Shown: positions 36,601-48,245 of the stretch, one piece after another
Layout: each line of letters starts with the position of its first letter
Position numbering within the stretch: the stretch's first letter is position 1
Assembly: GCA_013397435.1 (NCBI GenBank)
Contig: VZRG01001075.1
Location: forward strand, 73,641 to 137,640
Origin: Erythrocercus mccallii
Taxonomy: Eukaryota > Chordata > Aves > Passeriformes > Dicruridae
Direction: 5' to 3'
Length of the DNA: 64,000 nt
Notes under the pieces: model-generated
What the model was told of the DNA's origin: nothing
What the model saw: the letters and a program-made list of their open reading frames with translations, nothing else
The model's database searches: none
Made by a program: the position numbers and the translations under genes

Positions 36601-39600
36601 CTTTCACTTCAACACTTAGTTCCAGAGGACAGGGAAAAGGTGTTTACATTTGCTTTTAATATATTTGTTTAACAGATAACTTTGGCCAGGAGACCTCCTA
36701 TCCCACAGTCAGTGCATGTGTAGGCTAAGAATTTCTGTTTTACAGAACAGCAGCAGGCTCTTAAGAGCCGTTTTATAGCTAGAATGGAAGCTTTAGGGGT
36801 GAAATACAGCTTTCATTATAAAGCTTCTTTTACAGCGCTTCATTATTTTCTCATAGTCACAGCGTTTGTGCCACATTTTTTCATGTCTGATCTCTGTCCA
36901 AGGATGACATTTATGAAGAAAAAACGAACAGTTAAGCAAAACCTAGTCAATCATCTTTCTTGTCCCTATGCCTAAAAGAGAAATTCTGTATATGCTCCAG
37001 CCCATACTTCTTGAGTTGTCATAAGTTACGTACCACTCCAAGGTCTTTGTTCAAACACAATTTGTTTTGAGAACTGCACTTTGATCCCAGGGATTCTGCA
37101 TCTGCAGAAATGCGCGTGGTCACCTCAGGAGCTCTGTGCTGCAGAAGTTACTGCTTGCATGCAGTATTTGCTGTATGCTTCCTTTTTTATTAGGCCTTTA
37201 CAGGGCATAGAATGAGGCTTCTCTAGCCTTGTAGTTGCCTGTGAGGTGTGAACATTTGAAGATGCAAGGACTTTACAGAGTAGTGGATCTTCTGAGAAAG
37301 CTAGGAGCTCTGTCTCTCCTTACACCAAGCAAAACCTTCCTGTACAGCAATAAATGCACTGAGAAGTCCCAGCAGCAGCAGCCCAGGAATATGACAGCCC
37401 AGCCCAGCTCAGCTCAGACAGGGAACCCACATCTGTGCTGATTGTTATCAATCTCCCAACAGCCCTGCAAAGATAAGCAGAGAAGACACCAGGCTGGCTG
37501 GACACAGAGTGGGTAACACGGTTGCTGTGACTTTTTCAGGTAGTATTTTTCAGATTTCAAGTAATTTTCCTGTATCCCACAGGGGGTGGGGAAAGCTGGC
37601 ACCAGCCGCGCCCTGGACTGTGGCTCTGGGATAGGTCGGATCAGCAAGCACGTCCTGCTGCCTGTTTTCAAGAGTGTGGAGCTGGTGGATATGATGGAGA
37701 ATTTCCTGGCTGAGGTCCCAAACTACCTGCAGGGCAAGGAGGACAGAGTAGAGATGTATTACTGCAAAAGCCTCCAGGAATTCACACCGGCCCCACAAAG
37801 ATACGACGTCATCTGGATTCAGTGGGTTTCAGGTTAGTTCTGCGTGATCCTTCTGGCCTGACATCTCACAGAACAGGCGGCCTGTGCTCAAAGGATGTTC
37901 TCAAATCTTTGGGACTACTTCCTAAAACATCACGAGACACTTCTGAGAGTTCCCCCAAGCTACATGCACAGTGGGTACAAATCAAATTGGCTTTTTCAGG
38001 TCACGTATTGGAGAACTATACCAGTTCCTGGAGAGCAGCCTGCATGCAAAGGTGCAGCTGAGAGGGAGGCCTTATATATGGATTTTCTGCAGCAGGAATA
38101 CTCTTTCTTAGTTGCCTGAGATGCAGAGAGATACACGGGGCTGACCATGCTTGTGAACAATGGTTTCTGAGCCTTGCTGGTTATCCAAGCTTGGAGGTAT
38201 TTCAGGAAACAATCAGGAAAAAAGCCATAGTGGAATCACCAATACCTGTAAATCAGATCAGGCCTTATTATGTGCACTGATGTTTATCAGACAGGTTCCC
38301 TTAGCTGTGTCCCACAGTAGCCCCTCCTATAAGAAATATGTGCCTCTTCTCCTGCAGCCACCCAGTGAATGCCCTGCAGCATTTAGAGCAATCAGATAAT
38401 GAGGGCTATGTACCTTACCAAAGAAATACAGAATTCTGTGCAGTGGAAAGAAGGTTTTCTCCTAATCTGTGAACCAAAGTGTCCATGGTGCTGTTTCAGA
38501 GGGAAGAAGGAATTATTCAAGAGGAGATCTGAACAAATTGCTTTAGATCGGCATAATTTTCCTTTGTATTTTTGCTTTTCTTTAATAATGAGTCATTGCA
38601 GTAAATGTAGCTCCTGCCTCACCTTTTGAGCAAATCCAAGTCAAGATGGGGAGGAATGAGCTTAGATCCACTTAAGGCTGTGCTGGTCAGATATGTGGCT
38701 CCTAACCAAGGGAGCATATCATATTCTTAGCATAGATACAGATCTGAATCTTCCTTCTCCACCAGTGTCAAGGAGATATGGAGTCATCTTAATCATTAAT
38801 GAAACTTCTATCCCTATCTTGAGTTTGGCTGAAATATGCCAACAAATTCATTTGATGGAGTGAGGGCTTGACGGTCTGCTAGAGAGCAACACCTTAAAGA
38901 TCTCATTTTCTTAAGAAACTACACTAAAAACCAAGTAAAGAGAGAAATAGATTCCAAAATAGGTGTTCAAAAGCTTTAATGAATGTTGCCAATGAAATCT
39001 TGGTTTGTCTTATACATGCATAAGCATGTGAACCCTGGCAGTCATTTTGTAAAAAATGTGAAAGTGCAAGCTTACATTTCATCTAGAAATTACCATTTTC
39101 CTTCAACTTGAAAGGTATTCAAAATTCAGCTTTAGCTTTTGAGGCTTTTTCTTTTTTGTTTGGGTTGTTTTGTTTTGTTTAAGAGTTGTTAAAGAAACTT
39201 GACATGCTATGCCAAAATGTGGTTTTGAAATGACAACTTTGATTTATAAAAGTTTATAAATCTTCCATCAGGAAAACGAAATAGTTTAACTAGAAAATAC
39301 AGGTGATTATGTTTTCCAAGCTTTTCATTCAGTTTCTGATCACCTGTCCTTGTTTATTCATGTTATTCACATGTGAGAGTTCTCATTTTGCTCTTCTCTG
39401 AGCTCTACACCACTGTTCTTAACAGAACTCCTGATCTTTGAGAAGGAAGGATAAGAAACAGAATCTCAATAACATACTGGAAAAACACACATTATTTTAA
39501 AATATATACATGTCTGCAAAAATCCCATGGGGTAAGGAATAACATGAGGAGTTTAATTGGCATTGTGGAAAGTCTTCCATTGTCTGCTGGATCTTTGATA

Positions 39601-40489
39601 CAGAATTCCTTTGATGGGTATATAGTGCTACACAAAGTTACAGAGATTTTTAGCAGTAAAAGACAAGAGGGGACTGGGATTACCTAGTTTTACCTACTCT
39701 ATATCCCAAACTGTTCTATTCATTCCTTCACCCTTGTGCTAAGCCAGTAGTTTGTGTTCAATTAAAACATATCTTGAAAGATTCAACCACACCTGGTTTG
39801 AGGATTTCAAGAGGTGGTAAACCCCACTTCTGTTGGTAGTTTCCAATGGGTAATTGCTTACACTGTTAAACACTTGTCACTTGTTCCCTATATGAATTTG
39901 TTTGGCTCCAGCCTCCTGCCACTGATTCTTATTATAACTTAAACCATCAGATTAAAGAACTCTTCACCACCCACTATTTTCTCCACTCTCTTCAGTGGCT
40001 TCTGTCCACATCTGTTGCTGTTACCAGTATGGATCCTAACTATTGACTGGAGTTTTTATTTGTTGATCTCATTGATTTGCCCAAGATTTCCTAGAGAAAT
40101 CTGGCAGGACTAGAATAATAATTTCCTGCAACAAACAGGCTATGGAGACTCAGGCACCGTTGTGCCGTGTCTCAATGGTTAATAGTGATCTATTTTCCAT
40201 CTTTTCTCCTGTAGGATATCTGACAGACAAAGATCTCCTGGAGTTCCTCATCCGCTGCCAGGATGGCCTGAAGGACAACGGTGTCATCATCCTGAAGGAC
40301 AACGTGGCCAGGGAGGGCTGCACCCTGGACTGCCTGGACAGCAGCGTGATCCGAGACCTGAACATCCTGCACAGCCTCATCGACATGAGCGGGCTCACCG
40401 TGCTGCGGGAGGAGAGGCAGGAGGGCTTCCCCGAGCAGTGTGTCCCTGTCTGGATGCTGGCCATGCAGAAAGGCCCTGCCCACTCCTGA
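24545..40489 (+). CDS. NTMT2: NTMT2 (METTL11B), N-terminal Xaa-Pro-Lys N-methyltransferase 2, complete, four coding exons
   Basis: NTMT2 transfers methyl groups from S-adenosylmethionine to the alpha-amino group of proteins starting Xaa-Pro-Lys/Arg once Met is removed; the mammalian enzyme is mainly a monomethylase. Exons are 24545-24698, 31981-32156, 37583-37832 and 40215-40489, all GT-AG, with phases that agree. They give 284 codons plus stop, one more than human (283). Visible motifs are the SAM-binding LDCGSGIGR (residues 121-129), acidic ELVDM (143-147), the substrate-pocket WIQWVSG (188-194), LKDN (220-223) and LDSSV (234-238). The ATG has A at -3 and G at +4. Compared with NTMT1, Trp136, Asn168 and Asp180 are matched (Trp191, Asn223, Asp235), but His140 is replaced by Tyr195. 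The frame is otherwise intact. Confidence 0.97.
26490..27580 (+). mobile_element. Old CR1 LINE fragment, plus orientation, interrupted
   Basis: The order of words follows the CR1 3' region: 'gggtctgtcctgggacctgtcctg', then 'tctttatcagtaacctgga', 'gttcagccaggagagaggcc', 'ggcattggaaatggttgctcag', 'catcactggaggttttct' and 'cctggactatcctgtgatccagtg'. Strongly diverged, with no intact ORF. It is broken at 26,620-26,685 by a second CR1 piece in opposite orientation. Confidence 0.8.
26620..26685 (-). mobile_element. Short CR1 3' end inserted in the older CR1
   Basis: About 66 bases reading 'ccatggaatggttcgagc', 'tggaagggaccttaaagttc' and 'aacccccctgcc' on the plus strand, i.e. the reverse complement of a younger CR1 3' end. 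The host phrase (CTGTTC...ATCTTTATCAGT) resumes immediately afterwards. Confidence 0.75.
27715..28110. repeat. Ancient amniote interspersed repeat remnant
   Basis: Shows 'gttgagcatgtgcttgac' and, further on, 'caggccctgatccaac', 'cccagtggactttattgg' and 'agctactcagatgctg'. These resemble the old amniote repeat phrase GGCCCTGATCCTGC with CCATTGACTTCAATGGG and ACTACTCACATGCT. Diverged; boundaries approximate. Confidence 0.5.
31981..32156 (+). CDS. NTMT2: NTMT2 coding exon 2
   Basis: 176 bases between acceptor CTTGCAG and donor GTGAGT. It encodes KLYALTSQVINGEMQFYARA, KHFYREVPATEEGMMGDYIE and LSNTDVESSREFLRKFVG (residues 53-110). The YW-like/YARA and VPAT segments form the N-terminal helices that cover the active site in the family. 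Confidence 0.97.
32157..37582 (+). other. NTMT2 intron 2
   Basis: 5.4 kb with donor GTGAGT and acceptor CCCACAG. No repeat or foreign exon was recognised. A block at about 36,260-36,500 is rich in homeodomain-type words (AGATTAATCT, CAATTACTGCG, TTAATAATC) and could be a regulatory element. Confidence 0.7.
37583..37832 (+). CDS. NTMT2: NTMT2 coding exon 3, SAM-binding core
   Basis: 250 bases between acceptor CCCACAG and donor GTTAGT. It encodes residues 111-193 and the first base of Gly194, including ALDCGSGIGR (motif I), SVELVDMME (acidic SAM-ribose motif), SLQEFTP and YDVIWIQWVS. This is the Rossmann core of the class I methyltransferase. Confidence 0.97.
37833..40214 (+). other. NTMT2 intron 3
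   Basis: 2.4 kb, AT-rich, donor GTTAGT and acceptor CTGTAG. I see no repeat that I can name and no extra exon. Confidence 0.7.
40215..40489 (+). CDS. NTMT2: NTMT2 coding exon 4 and stop
   Basis: 275 bases after acceptor CTGTAG, to TGA at 40487-40489. It completes Gly194 and continues YLTDKDLLEFLIRC, LKDNVAREG and LDSSVIRDLN to the C-terminus. The exon is markedly GC-rich (many third-position C/G). The first complete codon is TAT (Tyr195), where the family has His. Confidence 0.97.
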
Positions 40490-40973
40490 CTGCCCAGGGA
40501 GGCTGCAGACACCGCACGAGGGATCAGCCGTGGGACTGGGAAGGAGAAAAGCACCTCCTGGAATCCCAACCACGCACTGCTCCGGGGCAGCAGCTCCTGA
40601 AGGGTCAGGAGAGAATGACAACGCTTCTCCCAGGAACAGTCTGCTTCGAAATTCTACCTGCTCCATCATTCTTTCCATTTCTAAAAGCTTTCTAACCTCC
40701 TTGTCAGATCTCTCTTCCATTAAGGAGTCAATACTGTACAAGCCTCATCTGTTAGAAAATAATTAGGTCTGCAGTTTCTGTAGTAGTTAATATATTTTGA
40801 GGTGTTCTGTAGGAGGTGTTAACAAGCCTGGGTTTTACTATGGCACTTAAGTCTTCTGGAATTTAAGAGGGATCTGTCAGATCACTGAAGCAGGAAATTC
40901 AAGTGACTTCTGGAAAACTTCACCCAAATTTTGACTGTCCTCTCTACCTGTACTTTAAAATATTTAAATCAAG

Positions 40974-41118
40974 AATATAAGGAAAGTTTTATTTTTTTGT
41001 TGGCATCAGCTATGCAGACTTTTTTGTGGGGTTTTTTGTGTTTTGTTTTATTTTGTTTTGGGTTGTTTTTTGTTGTTGGTTTTTTCTTTGTTGTTGTTGA
41101 ATTTTGCTTTTTTTAATT
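40974..41118 (+). terminator. Candidate NTMT2 polyadenylation region
   Basis: No AATAAA occurs soon after the stop codon. A variant signal AATATA at 40,974-40,979 is followed by T-rich sequence with TTGTTGG. A long T/G-rich tract (41,020-41,118) then follows and would suit the downstream GU/U-rich element. This predicts a 3' UTR of about 500 bases; other sites further on are possible. Confidence 0.3.
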
Positions 41119-44100
41119 TCTGTCAATTTGGACGATAAAACAACCTGGTTAATTTTCCATTTTTAGGAGCTATTTCATCTTCCTGATGTTTCTGCTGTAG
41201 AACAATAGTGGTGCATAAGGGATTTCACACTCTGGGGGAAAACTTGGCTGACAAATATCTGCATGTTTGCATTGAAATTTTGTGAAAAGCTTGCCCCACA
41301 TATTACATTCTGGAAAAGTTTGTTGTTTTTTTTTTCCAGAATGTTCACAGTGGAAACCACTTGAAAGCCTCTCTTTATTTTTCATACCACTGTACATTTC
41401 TTTCTTTCCCACATTCAGAACAAGTCTGGCACCATATGCAGAGCTAATGGGATTTCACGGAGCGTTAATAGTGAGGCTGTAAGAAGAACTAATACAGTAT
41501 TGTATTAATTAACAACTGTGCTAAACTGCAGAGAGTGTTAGTGTAACCCAAAAGCTATGATTTATATTCAAAGAGCAGCTGTATAAGCCTGGATTTGAAA
41601 AATACTGACATGCAGCCCATCTCCTTAAGGCTCACAGAAATTATACATTAAGCTTCTTGTCCTCTTCATGGAAGCACAGAAAGTGCTGTGGGAAGACAGA
41701 AGTTCATTTTGCAAACAAATTCAGAATTTGGAATTTTGCTTCGCTGTAAAGATGTGAAAGTGGCAATTTTGAAGTTTGTTATGAGGGAAAGTTACACAAC
41801 CACAGTTTTCCAAGTTGATTAAAATTTTTTATCCAGACAAAATCAAACGTTTCTTCTGAATTGAACTTGTAACATAATTTACACTTAAAATGTTACTAAG
41901 GCTTGTTCAACATTTTAGAAATTAATGAAAACATTGGAAACTTTCTGACTGTCAGAATTTTTATCACATCTTACTCCCCTGAAATGCAATCCTGGCAAAG
42001 CTTTTCAGACTTTGTAAAGAGTTGCACTATGACAAATCTCTCAGTGCTAGTGGAAAGGAGTTCTATAAAACACGCTTCACATGGCAGCAGGCACAATTGG
42101 CTGTGTCAAATATTGTCAGCTGTGTTAGATTAACTAAAAAAGAAGCCTGAAGATAACAAGATAAGGGAGCCTCTCAGCTGGATTTTAGTACACATTGCTG
42201 TCCTTTGATAACAAATCTCCAATTTTGATTTTAATTGTATAACTCATCTTCTCTGGCAATATGTTTGCACATGTTGAGAATTACCAGTTTATGGCAGAAG
42301 GCTTTCTGCCATCAACTCTTATCCAGTAACTCTTCTGTTAATGTTCCATCACTAATTGTAGCATTAAGGAAAACCACACCAGTGATTTGGTGAATATTCT
42401 GGCATTTCTTATAGCCTAGGAACCTATGGTTCCCACAACACAGATACTTCTGGAATGTTTTGACTAATTTTTCCATTCTGATCAGCTGGTATTGGATGGA
42501 AATTGAGTAAGTAACATTTTCATTAAGAAAGAGGCATCAGCGCTATAGTTAGTAACATCGAATAGCAAAAAGAAGATAATATTTACATATTTTCCTTTAC
42601 ATGGATTACAAATTAATTTGCCCTTCACCATTTTTTCTTCCAGCCAGAGACATCTGCCATGGTGCAGAACACTTGGGGACTGCTGGGGATCCTTGTGCAG
42701 TGGTGTCTGTGCCAGGCAGGTCTGGGTGGTGGTGTCACTGCCATGGTGAGGGAATGGCATTGTGGAAATGGGGGGAATAAAGAATTTTATACAAATCCAA
42801 ACAGCTGCCACATCTTACAGGGCACAATATATCAGCTGGCCGTGTACACACCAGAGTGGGTGCAGTTCAGTAACGTGGTTCCAAGGTGGGTTTAGAATGC
42901 AAAGTGGTTCAGGATGAAAAATGGAATGTAAATGACTGGTGTGGTTACCAGTGAAATACATTTTTCAATGTAAAAATGTTCTTCCTGTGTTTTGTGTATC
43001 TTTCCTATTAGAATTTCCAGAATGCATATACATAAATATATGATGAAAATTGGTTCCCTTAACTATGTGAGAAGAGAGAAAAGTAAAATCTTAATTTAGT
43101 AGAAAAAAGCCATATTTCATGGTTTCCACATTCCTGGAAATTAATGTTTCATGGTTATGTTGCTTCCACAGTAAAATAGTAAAGCTTTTCTGGTGACATA
43201 ATGAATCTCAAGAGTAAAGAAACACAAGTCCTTCAGGAGCTTAAATGCATGAGAAGGCTGCAGACTGAATAATATTTTGGTTTCCTCCCTTTCTGAAGCA
43301 TATTTTAATTCAAGAACTCCCAGTCATCTAGTGCAGGCCACCCTTAAATATTTTTCAGTTTGGGTAAGGGCCAGTCTTGGCTTAGAAAGTCAGGACTGTC
43401 TGCATTTTACCAATAGTATATAATAATAATAAATAATCACAATTTTTAAACAGAAGATTTTGCTTTGGTGTTCGAGGACTGGACAGTCAATTCAGTGGCT
43501 CTGCCTCAACTTCCATGTTATTTAAACCATTCATTTAAAGAAGTCTTCAGCTCCTTGGATTGCAGAGGGGGTTTGAATCCCATTTGTTTGGTGCTCATTT
43601 AAAACTTGTTCCCCATCTTGATGTTCCCAGAGATTTAATCCAAGATCAAGACCCTGTCTGAGACAAGGCTCCCAGAACAGTGAGGGTCCTTCAAGCTCCA
43701 GTCCTAGTTCACCCCTGACAGGTGATTGGGGAAATACCCAACTTGCCCTTCAATCAGATCTTTCTCCCAGGCACCCACACCAAGTAAAGGCTTGGCCAAA
43801 GCACAGTAAATGCCATTTCTGCCAAGCCACCACCCAACTCCTGCTGTCACTCGGTTTCCTCTTATCAGGTCCAGCGCTTCTGCACTGTGTGACTGAAGGC
43901 CAAGTATCACCTTTACTATGTGAATGTGAGCCTCAAGCCCTGACTGTAGCCTCCAAATGCCCCTGCAACCCCACAAAATGTAGAGAAACAATAGTTGCAG
44001 CATTCTGACCAGCAATCCCAGCCATGCAGCTCCAGCAAAAACCACAGCTCAAGGTGTTCCTGTTTCGAAGGCAATGCAGACATTGCAAAGGTCCTTTTGT

Positions 44101-45294
44101 TCCTAATTGGAAGAGAGTGCCATGGTTTGGAAACATGCAGCTGAATGGATGTGCTGAAAGGCTTTGTTTCAGAAGTACTGAAATGATAGCAGATATTTTT
44201 AGCTTGACTTTCTTGTTTGGATGTTTATATAAGCCAGTTTGAACTGACACGTTATGTGAGATGACAGCGTAATACATTGTATGGTATTGAAATAGTTGAA
44301 GTGAAACACCAGTTTCCTACAAAATACACTAATAAAATCAGCACACTCCCTGTCCCTAAATCTAGTGAAACAAGTCAGCAATTTCCAGAGGAAACTGATT
44401 TCAAGAGGAGCAGCCCTGTCAAGAAGCATTTCCCCAAGCTTTGTCCAGACCTATCCCATCCACTCAGGCAGCTCAGCGTGCCTGGTCTAGGAAACAGCCA
44501 CGGAAGACTCTTAGACAGGCAAGCAGAGGCAGCTGACACCTCCAGAGCACTCTGACCAGCTCAGAGCAGGACTGGACTGAAATGAGAGCTTCCCCTCTCT
44601 CCAGTGGCTGTGCAGTGACAGAGCATCCTTGTTACAGCCAACTCAGCATCTCCATTGTAAGGTCAAACAGGATTTTGTTTGTGCGGTGTGTCCTGAGAAG
44701 CTGTGGCTGTCAAAAAGGCAGCAGGGGCTTGGATAACCAAACACTCACTGAAAATCCTTCATGGAACCAGCACACTGCATTCAAGGGACAGTTTAGCAAT
44801 GCCTAATGCCAGCTGGCAAAAGCTTTGCCAGTTAGCCCACCAGGAGCCCTGAGTACCTTGGTGCCACTCTCTTGGTTTTTTCCAGGCTCCCCAGAGTGTT
44901 GACAATGGCATATCAGACAGTAGGCCTGTCCAGAGGAGCTTCACTCGTGTGTGATTGAAACCAGTTGTGCTGCATCCCATCCTTCTCTTCCTTTGATGCT
45001 TCCTCCAACTTGCCAAAGAAAATCCTGCCTCCACTTGCCAAAAATGATTTGTTTTCTATGGACATCATCACATCTCACACAAGTAAAACAGATTATCTTT
45101 GATTTTAAGAGGAGGTAATTCTGTTTGTCTGAGAGCAATAACAACACACTGCATTTCAAACATGCACGTCAATTCCTGTCTTTTCCAAATGATGGCCAGT
45201 AGGCACCCCCAGACCACTGCACCAAACAAAGCTCACGTTCTCATCACCATAAAGAGCAATATTTGTATGACACCATACACCCCTAGGCCACGAA

Positions 45295-45390
45295 GAATGG
45301 GGTTTATTGTGTTTGGGATAAGGAAACTGAGGCACAGAAGGGTGATCTGGGCAGCATTACAGCTTTACCTAAGTGAGTTGCACCTCCACA
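45295..45390 (-). repeat. MIR-like SINE remnant
   Basis: The phrase 'ggaaactgaggcacagaagg' followed by 'gtgatctgggcagcattacag' is the reverse complement of the MIR core (CTGTGCCTCAGTTTCC). Short and diverged. Confidence 0.5.
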
Positions 45391-48169
45391 AACCAGGCCA
45401 CCAGAGGAACTACAGAATGTTTTGCAGGCAGACATAAACTGATTCTGGCTGTGCTTGGAGCAGATTGAAACAGCATGGTTGTAGTTAGCCTGCTTAACCC
45501 AACCTGGAATGTTCTCCAAAGAGAGGGCTCAGGCTGAACATTATGCTCAGGAATATTATCAGCTTCTGTTCCTTTCAAAGCGTTGAAACACCAATCTAGT
45601 GTTTGCCTGCAGCAAGAGTAAAAACACAAAATTGGTGAAAAGTCTTCCCTCTCTCTTCAAAGAAATGTTGAATTTGCAGACATTTCAACTTGTTGTGGTG
45701 TCTTCAGGTTCCTAAGACTAAGGTTCTTAGAGGCATCTCCAACTGTGCCTCTTCACAGTGACTTGAACTGGTTTGCAGGTACATTGTGCATGGTTGTTGC
45801 TGTCTCCCTCTTCAAGTCAAAAATCACAGATCTAGGTTCAAAATCTTTGTTTGGGTTATTCCCCTCTGTGTGCACACACGTGGTACAGTTTCAGCTATGT
45901 ACACCCCTCTGTGTACAATATGTGCAGTTTGCACTGGCCAAGGTGACCTGTGGTCCTGGCAATGTGTGTGGCTTGCCAGCTTTTCACGAGGCATCTGCTG
46001 CAGTGGAACAGGGACTGCTGTGTGATCTGGATCCCCAGCCACACAAAGTAATTCCCTGTTTGCCAAGGGAACTGTTGCTGGATCAGCGCTGGATGTCATC
46101 TGCTCAACCTGGCCCCATCCCAGGACTCCATGGCAAATCCCCTGGGTGACATCTGATACGTCTCACTTGTAAATCCCACTCAGATCCATCCCAGCCTCTT
46201 TGAATTAATGCTGCTCATGTCCCAAGCCTCCCAGGCACGTGAGGATTTTATAATGTGGGACAAGCATTGGCTGAACTGACCCAAGCACCTTCTGTCTGCC
46301 TTCTCCATGGCTGCACATGTTCACAGGGCACACCAGGAGCTTCTCACCTGATTTGGACATCTAAGAGAAACTCATCGGGGGCTAAGACAATGCCAACATT
46401 TCCCACGGTTGTCACTGGGGAAAGGTCAGCTCCTCCCAGAAAGCTGCTTCCCTCCTGTGATGGTTATCCCAAGGTTATCCCATACACACAACTGTAGAAG
46501 AAGCCCAGGGGACTGTCTTAGGTCCAGACAAGTCATTCTTTGGTGTCTAAGAGAGGTGGGGTGAATTTCAGCTCCAGTGAATGGAAATTCATGAACCCCG
46601 CTGTGAGACTTCAGTGTGTTCAAGCCTGTTCTTTCCCCACAGATGCAAACTTGGATCTGCAATCCCAGCTGTAAAAATCTTACAACTCTGAAAGTCTCTC
46701 CAGAGGTCTGAAGTAAAGGTTGTTGGAAATTACTCCATCTTGGACCTCTTGGCATTTTCCTTCCAGAAGGTATGGGCACAGAAAGTCCTGAAAACTCAGT
46801 GGAGTGCAAATTACACTGATATTTGGCTGGTACCACCCTCAGACAGACATGATGAGTTTCCTGAGAGGTGCTTTTTGCACTCTGGATTGATCAGTTTACC
46901 GATGAACCAGGGCTGACCTTCGTTGGGTCTTATTAAATAACACTCTAGTTTTATTTATGGATCAGTATGTGAGTGCACTGCTAAATAAACAAGCAACTTC
47001 TCCTAAAATTGGGGTACCATTGGCAAACTCTTAAAAATCCAACCTGTAAAATAAACAGACTCCAGGAGTTCTCTCTTACTCCCACCACTGTAGGAACTTC
47101 AAGGTAACAAGAAGTCAATAAACCCCCATCAACAAAATCCCCACTGGGATCCAAGCAATTGAGACTCTGAAGCAGCACTCAAGAGAAATGAAGAGATCCA
47201 GTAGAACATTAGAGTTCCCAGAGGAACCATATTTGCCTTGATTTGAGGCAGCCCTGACCACTCACCCAGGGCAAGGAGGCTCCTGTTGGATGGTGTCTGT
47301 GGAGTCCCTCTGCTTTCTGACGTGCTCCCTGCCTGTGCTTCACCCCTAAATGTCTGCATGCCAGGGCAGAGGGACCCTGAGCAAGGAGAGCTTTCTCATC
47401 CTACACCAAATCATTGCACTGCCCAGGAAGGGTTCAGTCCCTGGTGCTCTGTTCTCCTCAAGCTGCTGTCTGAGAACACCTTCAGTTTGTAACATGAAGC
47501 AATTCTGATTTCCATGGGCAGAGCAGACCTGGCCTTGCTTCTAATGCAGCTGAGATCAGGAGCTAATCACCTCTTTCTCTGGGCTCTTTCAGCACAGGCA
47601 GCTTCATCCTGCCTCCCCCAACAGACTGCAATCTCCACAGCAAGGAGAGAAATATCACCTCCCAAAAGATGGCATGGAGCCCCAAGGAGATCCAAATCAG
47701 TTATACAACAGCCAGGACAGGTGCATGTACCAAACAGAAAGGACTTAGGAATCAGGTGGAAAAGCAGTCCACCACTGCCTTCTCAGCCAGACAGATCTGC
47801 TTACAGTCTATGGCCTTTAGCATTTCAGTATTAGAGCAGGTTGTCATAATTAGGATCTTTTCCACCCCTCTGTCAGGTAGGGAAGGACTAAGTAGCTTCA
47901 TTGCATGTATGGGAAGCCCAAAAAGCAGAGTACATTCTTCTTGTGTTAATTCAGCTGTTTAGTCCAACGGGTTATTACTGCTGCCTAATAATCAGAGAAG
48001 CAAGGCCAGTTCCTCTGCAAAACTCTTCAGTACACCCAGTGCTCTTGGACAAATCTGACACTAGGAATATCCTGTCTTTCCCTGCTGCTGAGTGGTTTGG
48101 TCTTCAGCTGGGATCAAATGCAAAGTGGGTTGAATCTCGTCTTGAGGGAAGAGGGGCCTTAGAGATCTG

Positions 48170-48245
48170 TATGAGTTAGGGCAGGGAACAAACTCAGCTC
48201 TCCTTGGTCACAGCCAAGTGCTCATGCCACTGAGCCATTTTCTCT
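48170..48245 (-). repeat. Possible tRNA-derived SINE fragment
   Basis: 'gggaacaaactcagctctcc' then 'ttggtcacagccaagtgctc' and 'atgccactgagccatttt' resemble the reverse complement of a tRNA-derived SINE head (box A/B region), typically read as 'aaccactgggccattct'. Weak evidence. Confidence 0.3.

Noticed and set aside
40150..40741. 139- and 183-codon minus-strand frames opposite the NTMT2 last exon
   Set aside because: Antisense shadows of a GC-rich coding exon.
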